A stretch of DNA of 16,746 nucleotides from a bacterium (GTDB lineage: Bacteria; Babelota; Babeliae; Babelales; Babelaceae): positions 1 to 16,746 of the forward strand of contig JAJZMR010000044.1 in NCBI GenBank assembly GCA_021847535.1, given 5' to 3'. Made by a program: the position numbers and the translations under genes. The notes under the pieces are model-generated. The model was given only the letters and a program-made list of their open reading frames with translations. It was not told the DNA's origin and searched no databases. Each line of letters starts with the position of its first letter. Positions within the stretch are counted from its first letter, which is position 1. Positions 6,917-14,772 of this stretch are shown here, in pieces.

Positions 6917-9088
6917 TTAGAGTGTTGAATTTAAATAATGTGTTAAAAAGGTAACGCGTTGTCCTGTGCGTGCTTGCGCAAGGGCACAATGAATTGCCTT
7001 AGGCTCACCGATAATAATGCAGAGTTTTTTTGCGCGCGTGATTGCCGTATAAATAAGGTTTCGTGCAAGAAGGGTATAGTGCTGCATAAAAATAGGTATA
7101 ATTACTGCATCATATTCAGAGCCCTGGCTTTTATGTATAGTCATACTGTAGGCCAGAATAAGTTCGTTGAGTTCATCAAATTCATACATAACTGTTTTTT
7201 CATTAAACAGAACAGTCATTGTTTTTTCATGAAAATCTATCTCTTGAACGGTCCCACAATCCCCATTGAAAACCATTTTTTCATAATTATTTTTTATCTG
7301 CATCACTTTGTCATCTAATTTGAAGGTGGTATTTCCTGCAGAAATTGATTTTTTTTCTCCACCGTTCAAAAAATCTTGTAAATTATGATTGAGCGTAAAA
7401 TTGCCCGCAACCCCGCGGTTCATAGGTGTTAATATAACGGTATTTTCTTGAGCTATAGTATGTTGCTTCAAGACCGTTTTATAGCAATGGATAATGCGTT
7501 CAAACAGATTTTCTGCTTGAGCTTCGGGGATAAAAATAAAATCATGACGTGTTTCTGGAGTTGCTTTTATCGGCGGTTGTCCGGTGATAATCCGGTGAGC
7601 GTTGAGTGTAATGAGACTATTCTGAGCTTGTCTGAAAATGTGTGTCAATTTTACGCGAGCGATTACTGAACTTGCAAGACAATCGGCTAAAAAGCTCCCT
7701 GGTCCGACAGATGGCAGTTGGTCTATGTCTCCTAAAAAGACAATCGATGCTCCCAGAGGAACTGCTTTTAAGAGTGCATGGGCAAGAAAAATGTCCACCA
7801 TAGAACTTTCATCGACAATAAGCATCTGCGTTTTTAATGCATGGGATTCGTTATGCAAAAAAGTGAATGTCTGTGGATCAATTTCCAAAAGACGATGGAT
7901 TGTTGTTGCAAATTTTCCCGTTTGCTCAGTAATCCGCTTAGCAGCTCTGCCTGTTGGTGCGGCCAATTTGTATACTATTTTTTCTTGATCAAGCACCGTA
8001 AGAAGCGTCCGTATGAGAGTCGTCTTACCTGTTCCTGGGCCTCCGGTAATGACCGTCACTCTATTTTCAAATATGGTCATAATACTACGTATTTGATCAT
8101 CGTTAAGGACAAGTGAGCCGATTTTATGTGCAGTAAGTTTTTGATAAAGAGCGGTGCTATCAATTGCTATTAATGCCGGATAGCGTACAAGTTGCTGGAG
8201 CTTATGTGCTATGCCGCGTTCTGCATTATAGTGCGCCATGAGTGCACAATATTTTTTTTCCTGAAAGATGAGCTCTTTGATTTTTTCTTGAATAATAAGT
8301 GTTGCCATGCCTTGTTCAATTAAGTCTGAGTTGAGCTCTAATAGATTACAAGCCTTTTGTGCAAGCTCTTCGTGCGGTATGTAGCTGGTGCCTGATTGTC
8401 CATACAATTGCAGTGTATAGATGATGCCTGCTGTTACGCGATGGGGACTTTCTGTGGCAAATCCCATTTTTTGTGCGATATCATCAGCAAGTTTAAAGCC
8501 GATCCCCCATACTTCATCTGCAAGTCGGTAAGGGTTTTCTTTCAAGACATCTACCGTTTTTCCGCGGTACTGGCGATAAATTTTTGCTGCATATACCGGC
8601 GATATCCCGTACCCCTGCAAAAAAATCATAATATGAGAAATGTCTTTTTGTTCAATAAAAGACGCAGTAATAAGTTGTGCCCGCTTCTGGCCAATACCAG
8701 CAACTTCTTGTAATCTTTCTGGTTCATGCTCAATAATGTTCATGATTGCATTGCCAAAATGGTCAACTAATTTTTCGGCATATGAAGGGCCGATACCTTT
8801 AATAAGGCCTGAACCTAAATATTTTTTAAGGCCGGTTAACGTGGATGGTATTTTTTGAATAGAGGATTCTATCGCAAACTGTCGACCAAATTTTTTATGA
8901 TTAACCCACTGGCCGATAAGCTCTATTTCTTGACCTGCCGTAGCATGCGGGACTACCCCTGAAGCGGTGATACTCTGTTGTTTGTCTAGAGTAATTATAA
9001 AAACGGTATATCCATTTTCAGGATTATTAAAAATAAACCGTTCAATGGTTCCTGCAATGCGCACTGACTGGGTAGATTGTTCATCCAT
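6917..9088 (-). CDS. recD2: RecD2-type ATP-dependent DNA helicase
   Basis: SF1B 5'-to-3' DNA helicase of 723 aa, the usual RecD2 length, acting in DNA repair without RecBC. The N-terminal part has an OB-like domain (ENGYTVFIITL) and helix-hairpin-helix repeats (G-I-G-P-S-Y, V-A-G-I-G-Q-K-R, G-I-G-F-K-L-A). Helicase motifs in order, numbered from this start: Walker A GGPGTGKT (349-356), APTGRAAKR, Walker B VDESS with D426, GDIDQLPSVGPG, THIFRQ, TIHKSQGSEYD and YTAITRAK. I start at ATG 9088 (MDEQST) because it overlaps the upstream gene's stop (ATGGATGA), suggesting translational coupling. An in-frame TTG at 9109 would add seven residues but has no ribosome site. It sits between two envelope-protein genes, an unusual neighbourhood for a helicase. 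Confidence 0.95.
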   Translation of the reverse strand: MDEQSTQSVRIAGTIERFIFNNPENGYTVFIITLDKQQSITASGVVPHATAGQEIELIGQWVNHKKFGRQFAIESSIQKIPSTLTGLKKYLGSGLIKGIGPSYAEKLVDHFGNAIMNIIEHEPERLQEVAGIGQKRAQLITASFIEQKDISHIMIFLQGYGISPVYAAKIYRQYRGKTVDVLKENPYRLADEVWGIGFKLADDIAQKMGFATESPHRVTAGIIYTLQLYGQSGTSYIPHEELAQKACNLLELNSDLIEQGMATLIIQEKIKELIFQEKKYCALMAHYNAERGIAHKLQQLVRYPALIAIDSTALYQKLTAHKIGSLVLNDDQIRSIMTIFENRVTVITGGPGTGKTTLIRTLLTVLDQEKIVYKLAAPTGRAAKRITEQTGKFATTIHRLLEIDPQTFTFLHNESHALKTQMLIVDESSMVDIFLAHALLKAVPLGASIVFLGDIDQLPSVGPGSFLADCLASSVIARVKLTHIFRQAQNSLITLNAHRIITGQPPIKATPETRHDFIFIPEAQAENLFERIIHCYKTVLKQHTIAQENTVILTPMNRGVAGNFTLNHNLQDFLNGGEKKSISAGNTTFKLDDKVMQIKNNYEKMVFNGDCGTVQEIDFHEKTMTVLFNEKTVMYEFDELNELILAYSMTIHKSQGSEYDAVIIPIFMQHYTLLARNLIYTAITRAKKLCIIIGEPKAIHCALAQARTGQRVTFLTHYLNSTL

Positions 9089-9662
9089 TGTGTTGATGTT
9101 TTTCTTCAACTAATTTTTTACATTCAAGATACCGAGCATAACTTTTTGGGCAGCTATGCATGATATCCTCTAATAGGATATCAATATCGAGCAAAAATGT
9201 ATAAAATACTTTAAGTGTTGGAGTAAATTCCCGCACGAATATCTCTTCTTTGCCAGGTTCAATGTTTGCCCACATAAGCACAAGAGAGTCTTCACGATTG
9301 CGTTGATGTGCCCATGACCAGATGAGCTTTATTAACATTGGCTTTAAATGACGTATGTCATGAAAATATTTTTGTGAGATTTTAATAAATTTTTTTATAT
9401 AGAGATTAATGAGTTTTTTGAGTGTATCTTCATTTAATTTTCCTTCCAACTCAAGGTGGACGAAATCTTTAAGATCGTGTTCTTTATCGATTTTATAGCT
9501 GATCATTTTTTCAACTTTTTCCCGAAAATCTGAGATATTACCGATATTTACTAGTCCGGTGTTATCGATGGTTGGTAATCCCGCCATTTCGATTGTAATG
9601 GAGCTATCACACAAGCTTTGAAAGACAATAACAAGAAGGATAGTGGGAAAAAAATTATTCAT
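9081..9662 (-). CDS. Small exported protein, unknown function
   Basis: 193-aa protein of unrecognised family. It begins MNNFFPTILLVIVFQSLCDS, a signal peptide; the Cys at residue 18 is not in a canonical lipobox, so lipidation is doubtful. The mature part is helical and rich in charged and aromatic residues (for example KFIKISQKYFHDIRHLKP and IKLIWSWAHQ), ending in KHQHNG. Two ATGs are available. The AAGGA at about 9669-9673 directly abuts ATG 9668 but stands six bases from ATG 9662, so I take the latter. It lies 17 nt after the barrel gene and overlaps recD2 by 8 nt. It may be a periplasmic partner of the barrel, but that is only a neighbourhood inference. Confidence 0.7.
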   Translation of the reverse strand: MNNFFPTILLVIVFQSLCDSSITIEMAGLPTIDNTGLVNIGNISDFREKVEKMISYKIDKEHDLKDFVHLELEGKLNEDTLKKLINLYIKKFIKISQKYFHDIRHLKPMLIKLIWSWAHQRNREDSLVLMWANIEPGKEEIFVREFTPTLKVFYTFLLDIDILLEDIMHSCPKSYARYLECKKLVEEKHQHNG

Positions 9663-9679
9663 ACTCATTCCTTATATTT

Positions 9680-11359
9680 TTAAAAATCAGCAACAAAATC
9701 GAAACCTATAAGCCAGTCCTTGCCTATCCCGTAATTATTGACAGTAGCCTCTCCCTTCAGGCCAACTTTCCAGCCAAAATGTTGGTATTCCTCTGGATTT
9801 TTTTGGACACTTGCTTGTGCAAAAATTTTTCCCTGGAGCGCTGCAGGCTTCGCGGCCGACTGGATATCCAGTTGACTGTTCGGAATTGCACAATTACAAC
9901 AAAGATCAATTCGCTCTTTACATTGATACCATAAATCGTAACCGATACGCCACTGTCCTGTTCGATAATTTGTTTGTGAATATGCACGCGCTTTAAAGAT
10001 ATCCCCTGGTTTTATAGTAAAATGGCCTATAGGTGGAAATAAAATATTATTAAAGCGTTGTTGTAAAAAGGTAAGGTTGTCCTGAGCTAATTGGGGATCG
10101 GCATAGTCACGGTCAAGCGATTCGCCTGGAGAGATGACAAGGCGCGCTGGTCGATCTTCTGGTCCGGCAACAAATTGGTCCCACTCAAAAAAGAGGTTGA
10201 AGTTTGTTCGCTCAGTCAGTTGTATAAAAAATTCAGTTAAAAAACCATAACTTACATGCTTTTGACCTAAAGAATTTTCAAGCACGGTTGCACTGACACG
10301 GTCTATAAATTGCAATGCGAATGTTTGAGATAGAGTGGCTAGATCGTTTTTCGCCGTCAAAGTGAGCGGATCTGCAGGATCGCCTTCGGCAATACACTGG
10401 AGTGTTGCAAATTGATCAATGTTTAAGGCTGGACCTGGATAACAGGGATTAAAAGAGCTTCCTACTATTGAATGGCGTATAACGGTATTATTGGGTAAGG
10501 TCACTTGGCCACCAATACGGGTTGGGCAGCGTGTTCCTTCAAAGAGGATATAGTCGGCATAAATACGCAGGTCGCCCAAGCCAAATTTATCAGCTATAGC
10601 ATGGTGTTCTGCAAAAACGGTTGTATCAAAAATGGAAAAACCTTCATTTTGTGCGATATCGCTGTCTGGTATAGGGGCATCTCCGCCAAAAAATGGGGCC
10701 GCATTCAGGTCATCTAACTGCTTTTGCGTAAGGTAAAAATTAAGCTCAAGATAGTAGAGAGGCGCAGCTATATTAAAGCGAAGATTGCCAAAACATTTTG
10801 ATGCTCCCAACATAAAGCCCAAGCGTCGTTGCTGAAGGGTTGCAGTATTAAAAAGAGGCAGCACCTGGGGAACAAACGAAATTAAATTTTCAAGCTCACC
10901 AATGAGTGCGTCTTCAGGAGCAACAGCAAGGTAGTCGGTGATATGCTTGCCGCAATGGGTGAAGTACGCATGGGTCATGGGGTTGTAGAAAAGCGTAGCA
11001 TAAGCAGTGAATTTGTCGGCAGATCCATACCAGGGGTTAAGGCTAGGAAGGTCATGCAGCGATCGTATAACGACTGGATTAGTATGCTTATAGGCATTAA
11101 ATTGCAAAAGAGCTGGAAGATTCAAAATACCTGTTGCAATCGCAACAAGCGTTTCGGTATCAAAGGTGCAGTCGCTTGGCCCGCGTGTTTGATGCATCAT
11201 TTTATTTATTTCTTGATTGTAATTCGTCTCGCCATCATTAAAATCATCGTCAAAGCCGATAGTTTGATCAAAATGATCAACGGAAAAAGAATCTGTTTCT
11301 GTGTAGATGGTTGCTTGCGCAATAGAGCATAATAAAAGTATAATTTTTTTTGTTTTCAT
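9680..11359 (-). CDS. Predicted outer-membrane beta-barrel protein
   Basis: 559-aa exported protein. Residues 1-17 (MKTKKIILLLCSIAQAT) look like a signal peptide, followed by an acidic linker (FDDDFNDGE). The rest shows many short alternating strands (for example LRFNIAAPLYYLELNFYL, VSYGFLTEFFIQL, FNLFFEWDQF, GQWRIGYDLWYQ, FGWKVGLKG, GKDWLIGFDF) and ends in F-V-A-D-F. The terminal Phe after an amphipathic strand is the usual BAM insertion signal. A Cys-rich patch (C-K-E-R-I-D-L-C-C-N-C) sits at about 476-486 and may be a periplasmic or surface loop. No named family is recognised. It heads the minus-strand operon; the 206-nt space upstream is shared with the divergent ATP synthase operon. Confidence 0.72.
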   Translation of the reverse strand: MKTKKIILLLCSIAQATIYTETDSFSVDHFDQTIGFDDDFNDGETNYNQEINKMMHQTRGPSDCTFDTETLVAIATGILNLPALLQFNAYKHTNPVVIRSLHDLPSLNPWYGSADKFTAYATLFYNPMTHAYFTHCGKHITDYLAVAPEDALIGELENLISFVPQVLPLFNTATLQQRRLGFMLGASKCFGNLRFNIAAPLYYLELNFYLTQKQLDDLNAAPFFGGDAPIPDSDIAQNEGFSIFDTTVFAEHHAIADKFGLGDLRIYADYILFEGTRCPTRIGGQVTLPNNTVIRHSIVGSSFNPCYPGPALNIDQFATLQCIAEGDPADPLTLTAKNDLATLSQTFALQFIDRVSATVLENSLGQKHVSYGFLTEFFIQLTERTNFNLFFEWDQFVAGPEDRPARLVISPGESLDRDYADPQLAQDNLTFLQQRFNNILFPPIGHFTIKPGDIFKARAYSQTNYRTGQWRIGYDLWYQCKERIDLCCNCAIPNSQLDIQSAAKPAALQGKIFAQASVQKNPEEYQHFGWKVGLKGEATVNNYGIGKDWLIGFDFVADF

Positions 11360-11399
11360 GCGTTTTTACATTCTTCAATAAGATATAAATATCTGACAG

Positions 11400-11419
11400 G
11401 CTACTTATCTGAAAGTAGC
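11400..11419. repeat. 7-bp inverted repeat in the barrel-gene leader
   Basis: GCTACTT and AAGTAGC flank a six-base loop, about 40 nt upstream of the barrel gene start on the minus strand. It could fold in the leader RNA or bind a dimeric regulator. It is short, and chance occurrence in AT-rich DNA cannot be excluded. Confidence 0.35.
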
Positions 11420-11479
11420 GATCTAGAAGGAATCCTGAGGATATCACTTTTTTTATCATTTTACAAAAATTAAAAAAGT

Positions 11480-11509
11480 TTGCACAAAAGATCGATTTTT
11501 GTATATAAA
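11480..11509 (+). promoter_or_regulatory. Putative sigma70-type promoter of the ATP synthase operon
   Basis: TTGCAC (11480-11485) and TATAAA (11504-11509) are spaced by 18 nt, upstream of the first gene atpE. The leader would be about 50 nt. The -35 box matches four of six consensus bases. An AAGGTG ribosome site at 11556-11561 precedes the atpE ATG. Confidence 0.45.
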
Positions 11510-11565
11510 GGGTTTATAGTTACTATATATAGATTACGCAAAGTATACGTTATATAAGGTGCTCT

Positions 11566-11820
11566 ATGGAAGAATTTGTGTCATATGTAAAGATCGCCGC
11601 TCTATTAGGAGCCGCATTTGCCGTTGCAATAGGTACTATGGGTCCCGCATTATCTCAGGGATTAGTAGGCGCTAAAGCATGTGAAAATGTCGCCAAATAT
11701 CCTGAAAGTAGTTCAAAACTTTTTCCTATATTGATTACATCCATGGCAATCATTGAGACTTGTTCGCTGGCAAGTGTAGGCGTTTCGATACTATTGCTTA
11801 TTTATGGCTTCGCTGCTTGA
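11566..11820 (+). CDS. atpE: ATP synthase subunit c with Na+-type ligand residues
   Basis: 84-aa membrane hairpin that forms the F0 rotor ring and carries the coupling ion. Helix 1 spans about residues 7-37 and helix 2 about 52-80, joined by the polar loop K-A-C-E-N-V-A-K-Y-P-E. The ion-binding acid is E64 in AIIETCSL. P27 and Q31 (GPALSQG) together with E64-T65 match the PxxxQ plus E-S/T pattern of Na+-translocating c rings such as Ilyobacter. The Tyr found five residues after that Glu in Ilyobacter c is Ala here, so Na+ specificity is a prediction only. It is the first gene of the operon, with no subunit a gene before it, and overlaps the next gene by 17 nt. Confidence 0.94.
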   Translation: MEEFVSYVKIAALLGAAFAVAIGTMGPALSQGLVGAKACENVAKYPESSSKLFPILITSMAIIETCSLASVGVSILLLIYGFAA

Positions 11821-12181
11821 CTTTACGCTCATTGTTCAATTGGTGCATTTTTTAATTGCTTATTGGATATTGACAAAACTTTTTTTAGCGCCTGCTTATG
11901 CTTTTATTATGGGTAAACGTCAGGAAAATGAATTGATTGAAAGTGGTATAAAAGAACAGGAAACGCTGATTGCCTTACAAGATTTGGAAAAAAGGGATCA
12001 ATTGATTGCGTTACAAAAAAAAATTCTTCTTTTTTTTACAGAAAAACATAAAACTCAATCTTTCCATTGGGCAGGTGTACGTGATTCGTCAAGGCCCCAG
12101 CAAGTATCAAGTGAAATGAAAAATAAAATAGTTAAAAATATTTCTACGAATATCATTCAGCGGATACTCCATGAAAAATAG
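11804..12181 (+). CDS. atpF: ATP synthase subunit b (first copy, short)
   Basis: 125-aa peripheral-stalk protein that holds the F1 head against rotation. Its N-terminal membrane helix (about residues 5-32, F-T-L-I-V-Q-L-V-H-F-L-I then L-F-L-A-P-A-Y) matches the usual subunit b start, 'LI.FLIL.WIL.KFL..P'. A charged helix follows. It is shorter than the usual ~156-165 aa, and the second half carries an aromatic/Pro stretch (FHWAGVRDSSRP) that should break the coiled coil. The start lies inside atpE without its own strong Shine-Dalgarno, so translation is probably coupled. Position between c and delta and the membrane helix support the call despite low conservation. Confidence 0.8.
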   Translation: MASLLDFTLIVQLVHFLIAYWILTKLFLAPAYAFIMGKRQENELIESGIKEQETLIALQDLEKRDQLIALQKKILLFFTEKHKTQSFHWAGVRDSSRPQQVSSEMKNKIVKNISTNIIQRILHEK

Positions 12182-12668
12182 TATAGATATATTTTTTTCA
12201 TTGGTGCATTACGCAGTTTATGCAACTCTTGTCTATTTTTTTTATCGGCGATATGTTGGTGTATATCTTCTTCAGGTTCGCCAAGCGAGCCTTGTGTTGC
12301 AGGCCGAATTAGAGCAAAAACTTGTTGCTTTTGAAGCTCGGGTAAAAAAAAATAAAGCGCAAGCGGATTATATACAGACTATTTTTTTGCGAATTTTTGA
12401 CCAAACGACGGCAGCCCAAGTGGTTATACATGAGCGGGAGGCTGCAGCTCAAGATGCTTTGAATAGGCGTTATGCGCTTTATAAATCCCACCAGGATTCT
12501 ATTAATCAACAAAGAGAAAAAGATCTATTATATGCGCAATTGTCGCCTGACGTTATACGGCAGGTCGAACAAGAGCTTAAGCTTTATTTTGAGAAGAATG
12601 ATCATGGTTTTCTGAGCCATACAATAGAAAAATTGTATGATCAAGCACGACATCGAAAAGATTTATGA
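12171..12668 (+). CDS. ATP synthase subunit b-like (second copy, b')
   Basis: 165-aa second peripheral-stalk subunit. A short N-terminal hydrophobic helix (about residues 6-30) is followed by a long charged helix (VLQAELEQKLVAFEARVKKN, then H-E-R-E-A-A-A-Q-D-A-L-N-R-R), typical of subunit b dimerisation and stalk regions. Two b-type genes in a row imply a b/b' heterodimer, as in cyanobacteria and some other bacteria. It overlaps the first b gene by 11 nt and subunit delta by 4 nt (ATGA). The call rests on architecture and position, since the sequence is very diverged. Confidence 0.78.
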   Translation: MKNSIDIFFSLVHYAVYATLVYFFYRRYVGVYLLQVRQASLVLQAELEQKLVAFEARVKKNKAQADYIQTIFLRIFDQTTAAQVVIHEREAAAQDALNRRYALYKSHQDSINQQREKDLLYAQLSPDVIRQVEQELKLYFEKNDHGFLSHTIEKLYDQARHRKDL

Positions 12669-13219
12669 AAACGTATGATACTCAGATTATAAAAAAATAT
12701 ACGTATGCCTTTTTGTATGTATATAGAAAATGTTTGACTCCCGATGATTTTAACAATTTAAGCAAGGTGAGTTCTTTTTTAAAAAAACGAAAAACGAGCA
12801 TGTTTATTGCCACGCATGCTGATATTGATCTTGAGACAAAAGGGAATCTTTTTTTAGAAATTTTTATGCGCGCTGCTCCTGATTCATCAGAGTGTCTTAA
12901 AAATGCATTAAAAAAATTAGTCATCGTGTTGGTGATGCAAAATCGGTTGCCTATGGTGATAAAAATAATTGATTTGATCGGGGTTCGCTTTGCACAAGCC
13001 ATCGGATACCAAGAGGCTACCATTATGACTTCACATCGTTTGAGTAGTGGCGAGCAGCAAGAAATTATTAAAGCGTTTGGTTTTTTGACAGCAAGCCAGG
13101 TTAATGCCACTTTTAGGCTTGATACCGAACTTATTGCGGGGATAAAAATTATTTCTCAAAATTATATATGGGAGTCGTCAATTGCTCAAAAAATACGAGC
13201 ATTGCGTATGGTAAGGTAA
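12665..13219 (+). CDS. atpH: ATP synthase subunit delta
   Basis: 184-aa F1 subunit that links the top of the alpha/beta head to the b stalk. The N-terminal part is the helical bundle (KKYTYAFLYVY start, ALKKLVIVLVMQNRLPMVIKII corresponding to 'L..L..NGR...I..I'). The C-terminal part shows the family pattern: A-T-I-M-T-S-H-R-L-S, then D-T-E-L-I-A-G-I-K-I (usual 'D..LIGGi.I') and E-S-S-I-A-Q-K-I (usual 'D.SI...L'). The length is normal. Its ATG overlaps the b' stop in ATGA, and subunit alpha begins 5 nt after its end. Confidence 0.88.
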   Translation: MKTYDTQIIKKYTYAFLYVYRKCLTPDDFNNLSKVSSFLKKRKTSMFIATHADIDLETKGNLFLEIFMRAAPDSSECLKNALKKLVIVLVMQNRLPMVIKIIDLIGVRFAQAIGYQEATIMTSHRLSSGEQQEIIKAFGFLTASQVNATFRLDTELIAGIKIISQNYIWESSIAQKIRALRMVR

Positions 13220-13224
13220 AAAAA

Positions 13225-14730
13225 ATGGATATTAAAAGCGTAGATATATTATCATTATTTGAAGAATCACTGACAAAAAATCAGGCTGTTGAATTTGCCC
13301 AAATTGGCAAAGTTGTCCAAGTTGGCGATGCCCATTGTACTGCCTATGGCTTAATTGATGCAGTCTATGGTGAAATGGTTGAATTTGAAGGTGGTAATAA
13401 GGGAATTATTTTTGATTTAGATGATGATACCGTTACTATTTTTCTTCTTTACGCGCATATTTCTGTTGCAGAACACGAGATTGTCAAACGTACAGGAGCT
13501 GTTTTTAAAACTCCGGTAGGCAATGGTTTTTTGGGACGTGTTGTTAATGCACTCGGCAGCCCTATTGATGGTCTTGGTCCAATTGCTGTTGAAGAATATC
13601 GGCCCATTGAAAAAGTTATTCCCGGTATAATAGAGCGAACGCCTATTAACCAATCTCTTGAAACAGGTACGCTTACTGTTGATGCTTTGATTCCTATCGG
13701 CAAAGGGCAACGTGAGCTTATTATTGGCAACCGCTCGACGGGTAAAACTTCTGTGGTGCTTGATGCAATTTTGCATCAAAAAGATAAAAATGTTATTTGC
13801 GTTTATGTCTCCATCGGTCACCGGCAAGCAAATATCGCGCGCCTTGTTAATACGCTGCGTATGTTCGGGGCGCTCGATTACACTATTGTTATAAGTGCTG
13901 ATGCAAGTGAACCTGCTCTTGATAAATACCTAGCGCCATATGTTGGATGCACCATTGCGGAGTTTTTCAAGGATCAAAAAAAAGATGTTCTTATTATTTA
14001 TGATGATTTGAGTAATCACGCCATTGCCTATAGAGAAATGTCTCTTCTTATGCGGCGTGCTCCTGGACGAGAGGCTTACCCCGGGGACGTTTTTTATCTG
14101 CATTCTCGGTTACTTGAGCGGGCTGGAAAATTTGTCAGTGGTGGTTCAATAACGGCCCTTCCTATTGTGGAAGTTCAAAGTGATGATATAACTGCATATG
14201 TTCCTACAAACCTCATTTCAATAACTGACGGTCAAATATTTCTTGATACTAAATTATTTAATAGCGGGGTTCGTCCTGCAATTAATGTCGAACTTTCGGT
14301 ATCTCGTGTCGGTGGTGCTGCACAAACGGCTGCGATGAAAAAAATGGTTAGTGCATTAAAGATAGAGCTTGCTCAGTATCAAGAGTTATTAGCTTTTTCG
14401 CAGTTTGGTTCTGAATTAGACATGGTTTCTCAACAACGTCTTGCCCGAGGTGCTCGAATTGTGGAGCTTTTAAAGCAGGCTGAACATGCACCTATATCCT
14501 TTGTAGACCAAGTTTTGATGCTCTTTTTATTGAAATATAATTTTTTAGATACGCTTAAGCAGACGGTTGTTAGGGAGTTTGCGATACAGTTTATTGCGTA
14601 TATACAATTAAGTTATAGCCAGGTATACAACACTATTAAAGAAAGTGGCGATATTACTGATGAAGTTTTACAAGAACTTATGGCACGAGCTCAAGAGTTT
14701 AGTCTGTTGCACAGGCCTGTCGATCTTTAG
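13225..14730 (+). CDS. atpA: ATP synthase subunit alpha
   Basis: 501-aa F1 head subunit with the non-catalytic nucleotide site. Visible in order: N-terminal beta-barrel (GKVVQVGDAHCTAYGL), VKRTGAVFKTPVGN, G-R-V-V-N-A-L-G-S-P-I-D-G-L-G-P-I, P-loop GNRSTGKT at 168-175 (usually GDRQTGKT), IIYDDLSNHAIAYREMSLL, RRAPGREAYPGDVFYLHSR, and SVSRVGGAAQ with the arginine finger R361, which completes the neighbouring beta-subunit site. I chose ATG 13225 because AAGG (13213-13216) lies 8 nt upstream and the product then has normal length; an ATG at 13168 would run inside atpH. No gamma, beta or epsilon gene follows, which is unusual. Confidence 0.97.
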   Translation: MDIKSVDILSLFEESLTKNQAVEFAQIGKVVQVGDAHCTAYGLIDAVYGEMVEFEGGNKGIIFDLDDDTVTIFLLYAHISVAEHEIVKRTGAVFKTPVGNGFLGRVVNALGSPIDGLGPIAVEEYRPIEKVIPGIIERTPINQSLETGTLTVDALIPIGKGQRELIIGNRSTGKTSVVLDAILHQKDKNVICVYVSIGHRQANIARLVNTLRMFGALDYTIVISADASEPALDKYLAPYVGCTIAEFFKDQKKDVLIIYDDLSNHAIAYREMSLLMRRAPGREAYPGDVFYLHSRLLERAGKFVSGGSITALPIVEVQSDDITAYVPTNLISITDGQIFLDTKLFNSGVRPAINVELSVSRVGGAAQTAAMKKMVSALKIELAQYQELLAFSQFGSELDMVSQQRLARGARIVELLKQAEHAPISFVDQVLMLFLLKYNFLDTLKQTVVREFAIQFIAYIQLSYSQVYNTIKESGDITDEVLQELMARAQEFSLLHRPVDL

Positions 14731-14772
14731 GTAGTCGGTTTTTATATAGTATGATCAATCTCGTAGCAACAT

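Larger units (their letters stand above)
11360..11565. promoter_or_regulatory. Divergent intergenic region between the barrel operon and the ATP synthase operon
   Basis: This AT-rich 206-nt spacer separates two head-to-head operons and must hold both promoters. On the plus strand I see TTGCAC and TATAAA boxes (listed separately). On the minus strand no strong promoter stands out. A 7-bp hairpin at 11400-11419 lies in the likely leader of the barrel gene. Confidence 0.6.

Noticed and set aside
6959..8858. Several plus-strand ORFs opposite recD2
   Set aside because: They are antisense to a fully motif-supported helicase and show no domain or ribosome site.
9089..9109. TTG start giving a seven-residue longer RecD2
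   Set aside because: No ribosome site precedes the TTG, while ATG 9088 overlaps the upstream stop in ATGGATGA, a coupling pattern.
9663..9668. Earlier ATG for the small exported protein
   Set aside because: AAGGA abuts it with no spacer; the ATG six bases later has a proper distance.
13168..13224. N-terminal extension of subunit alpha
   Set aside because: It lies inside atpH in another frame; ATG 13225 has a ribosome site and gives the family length.
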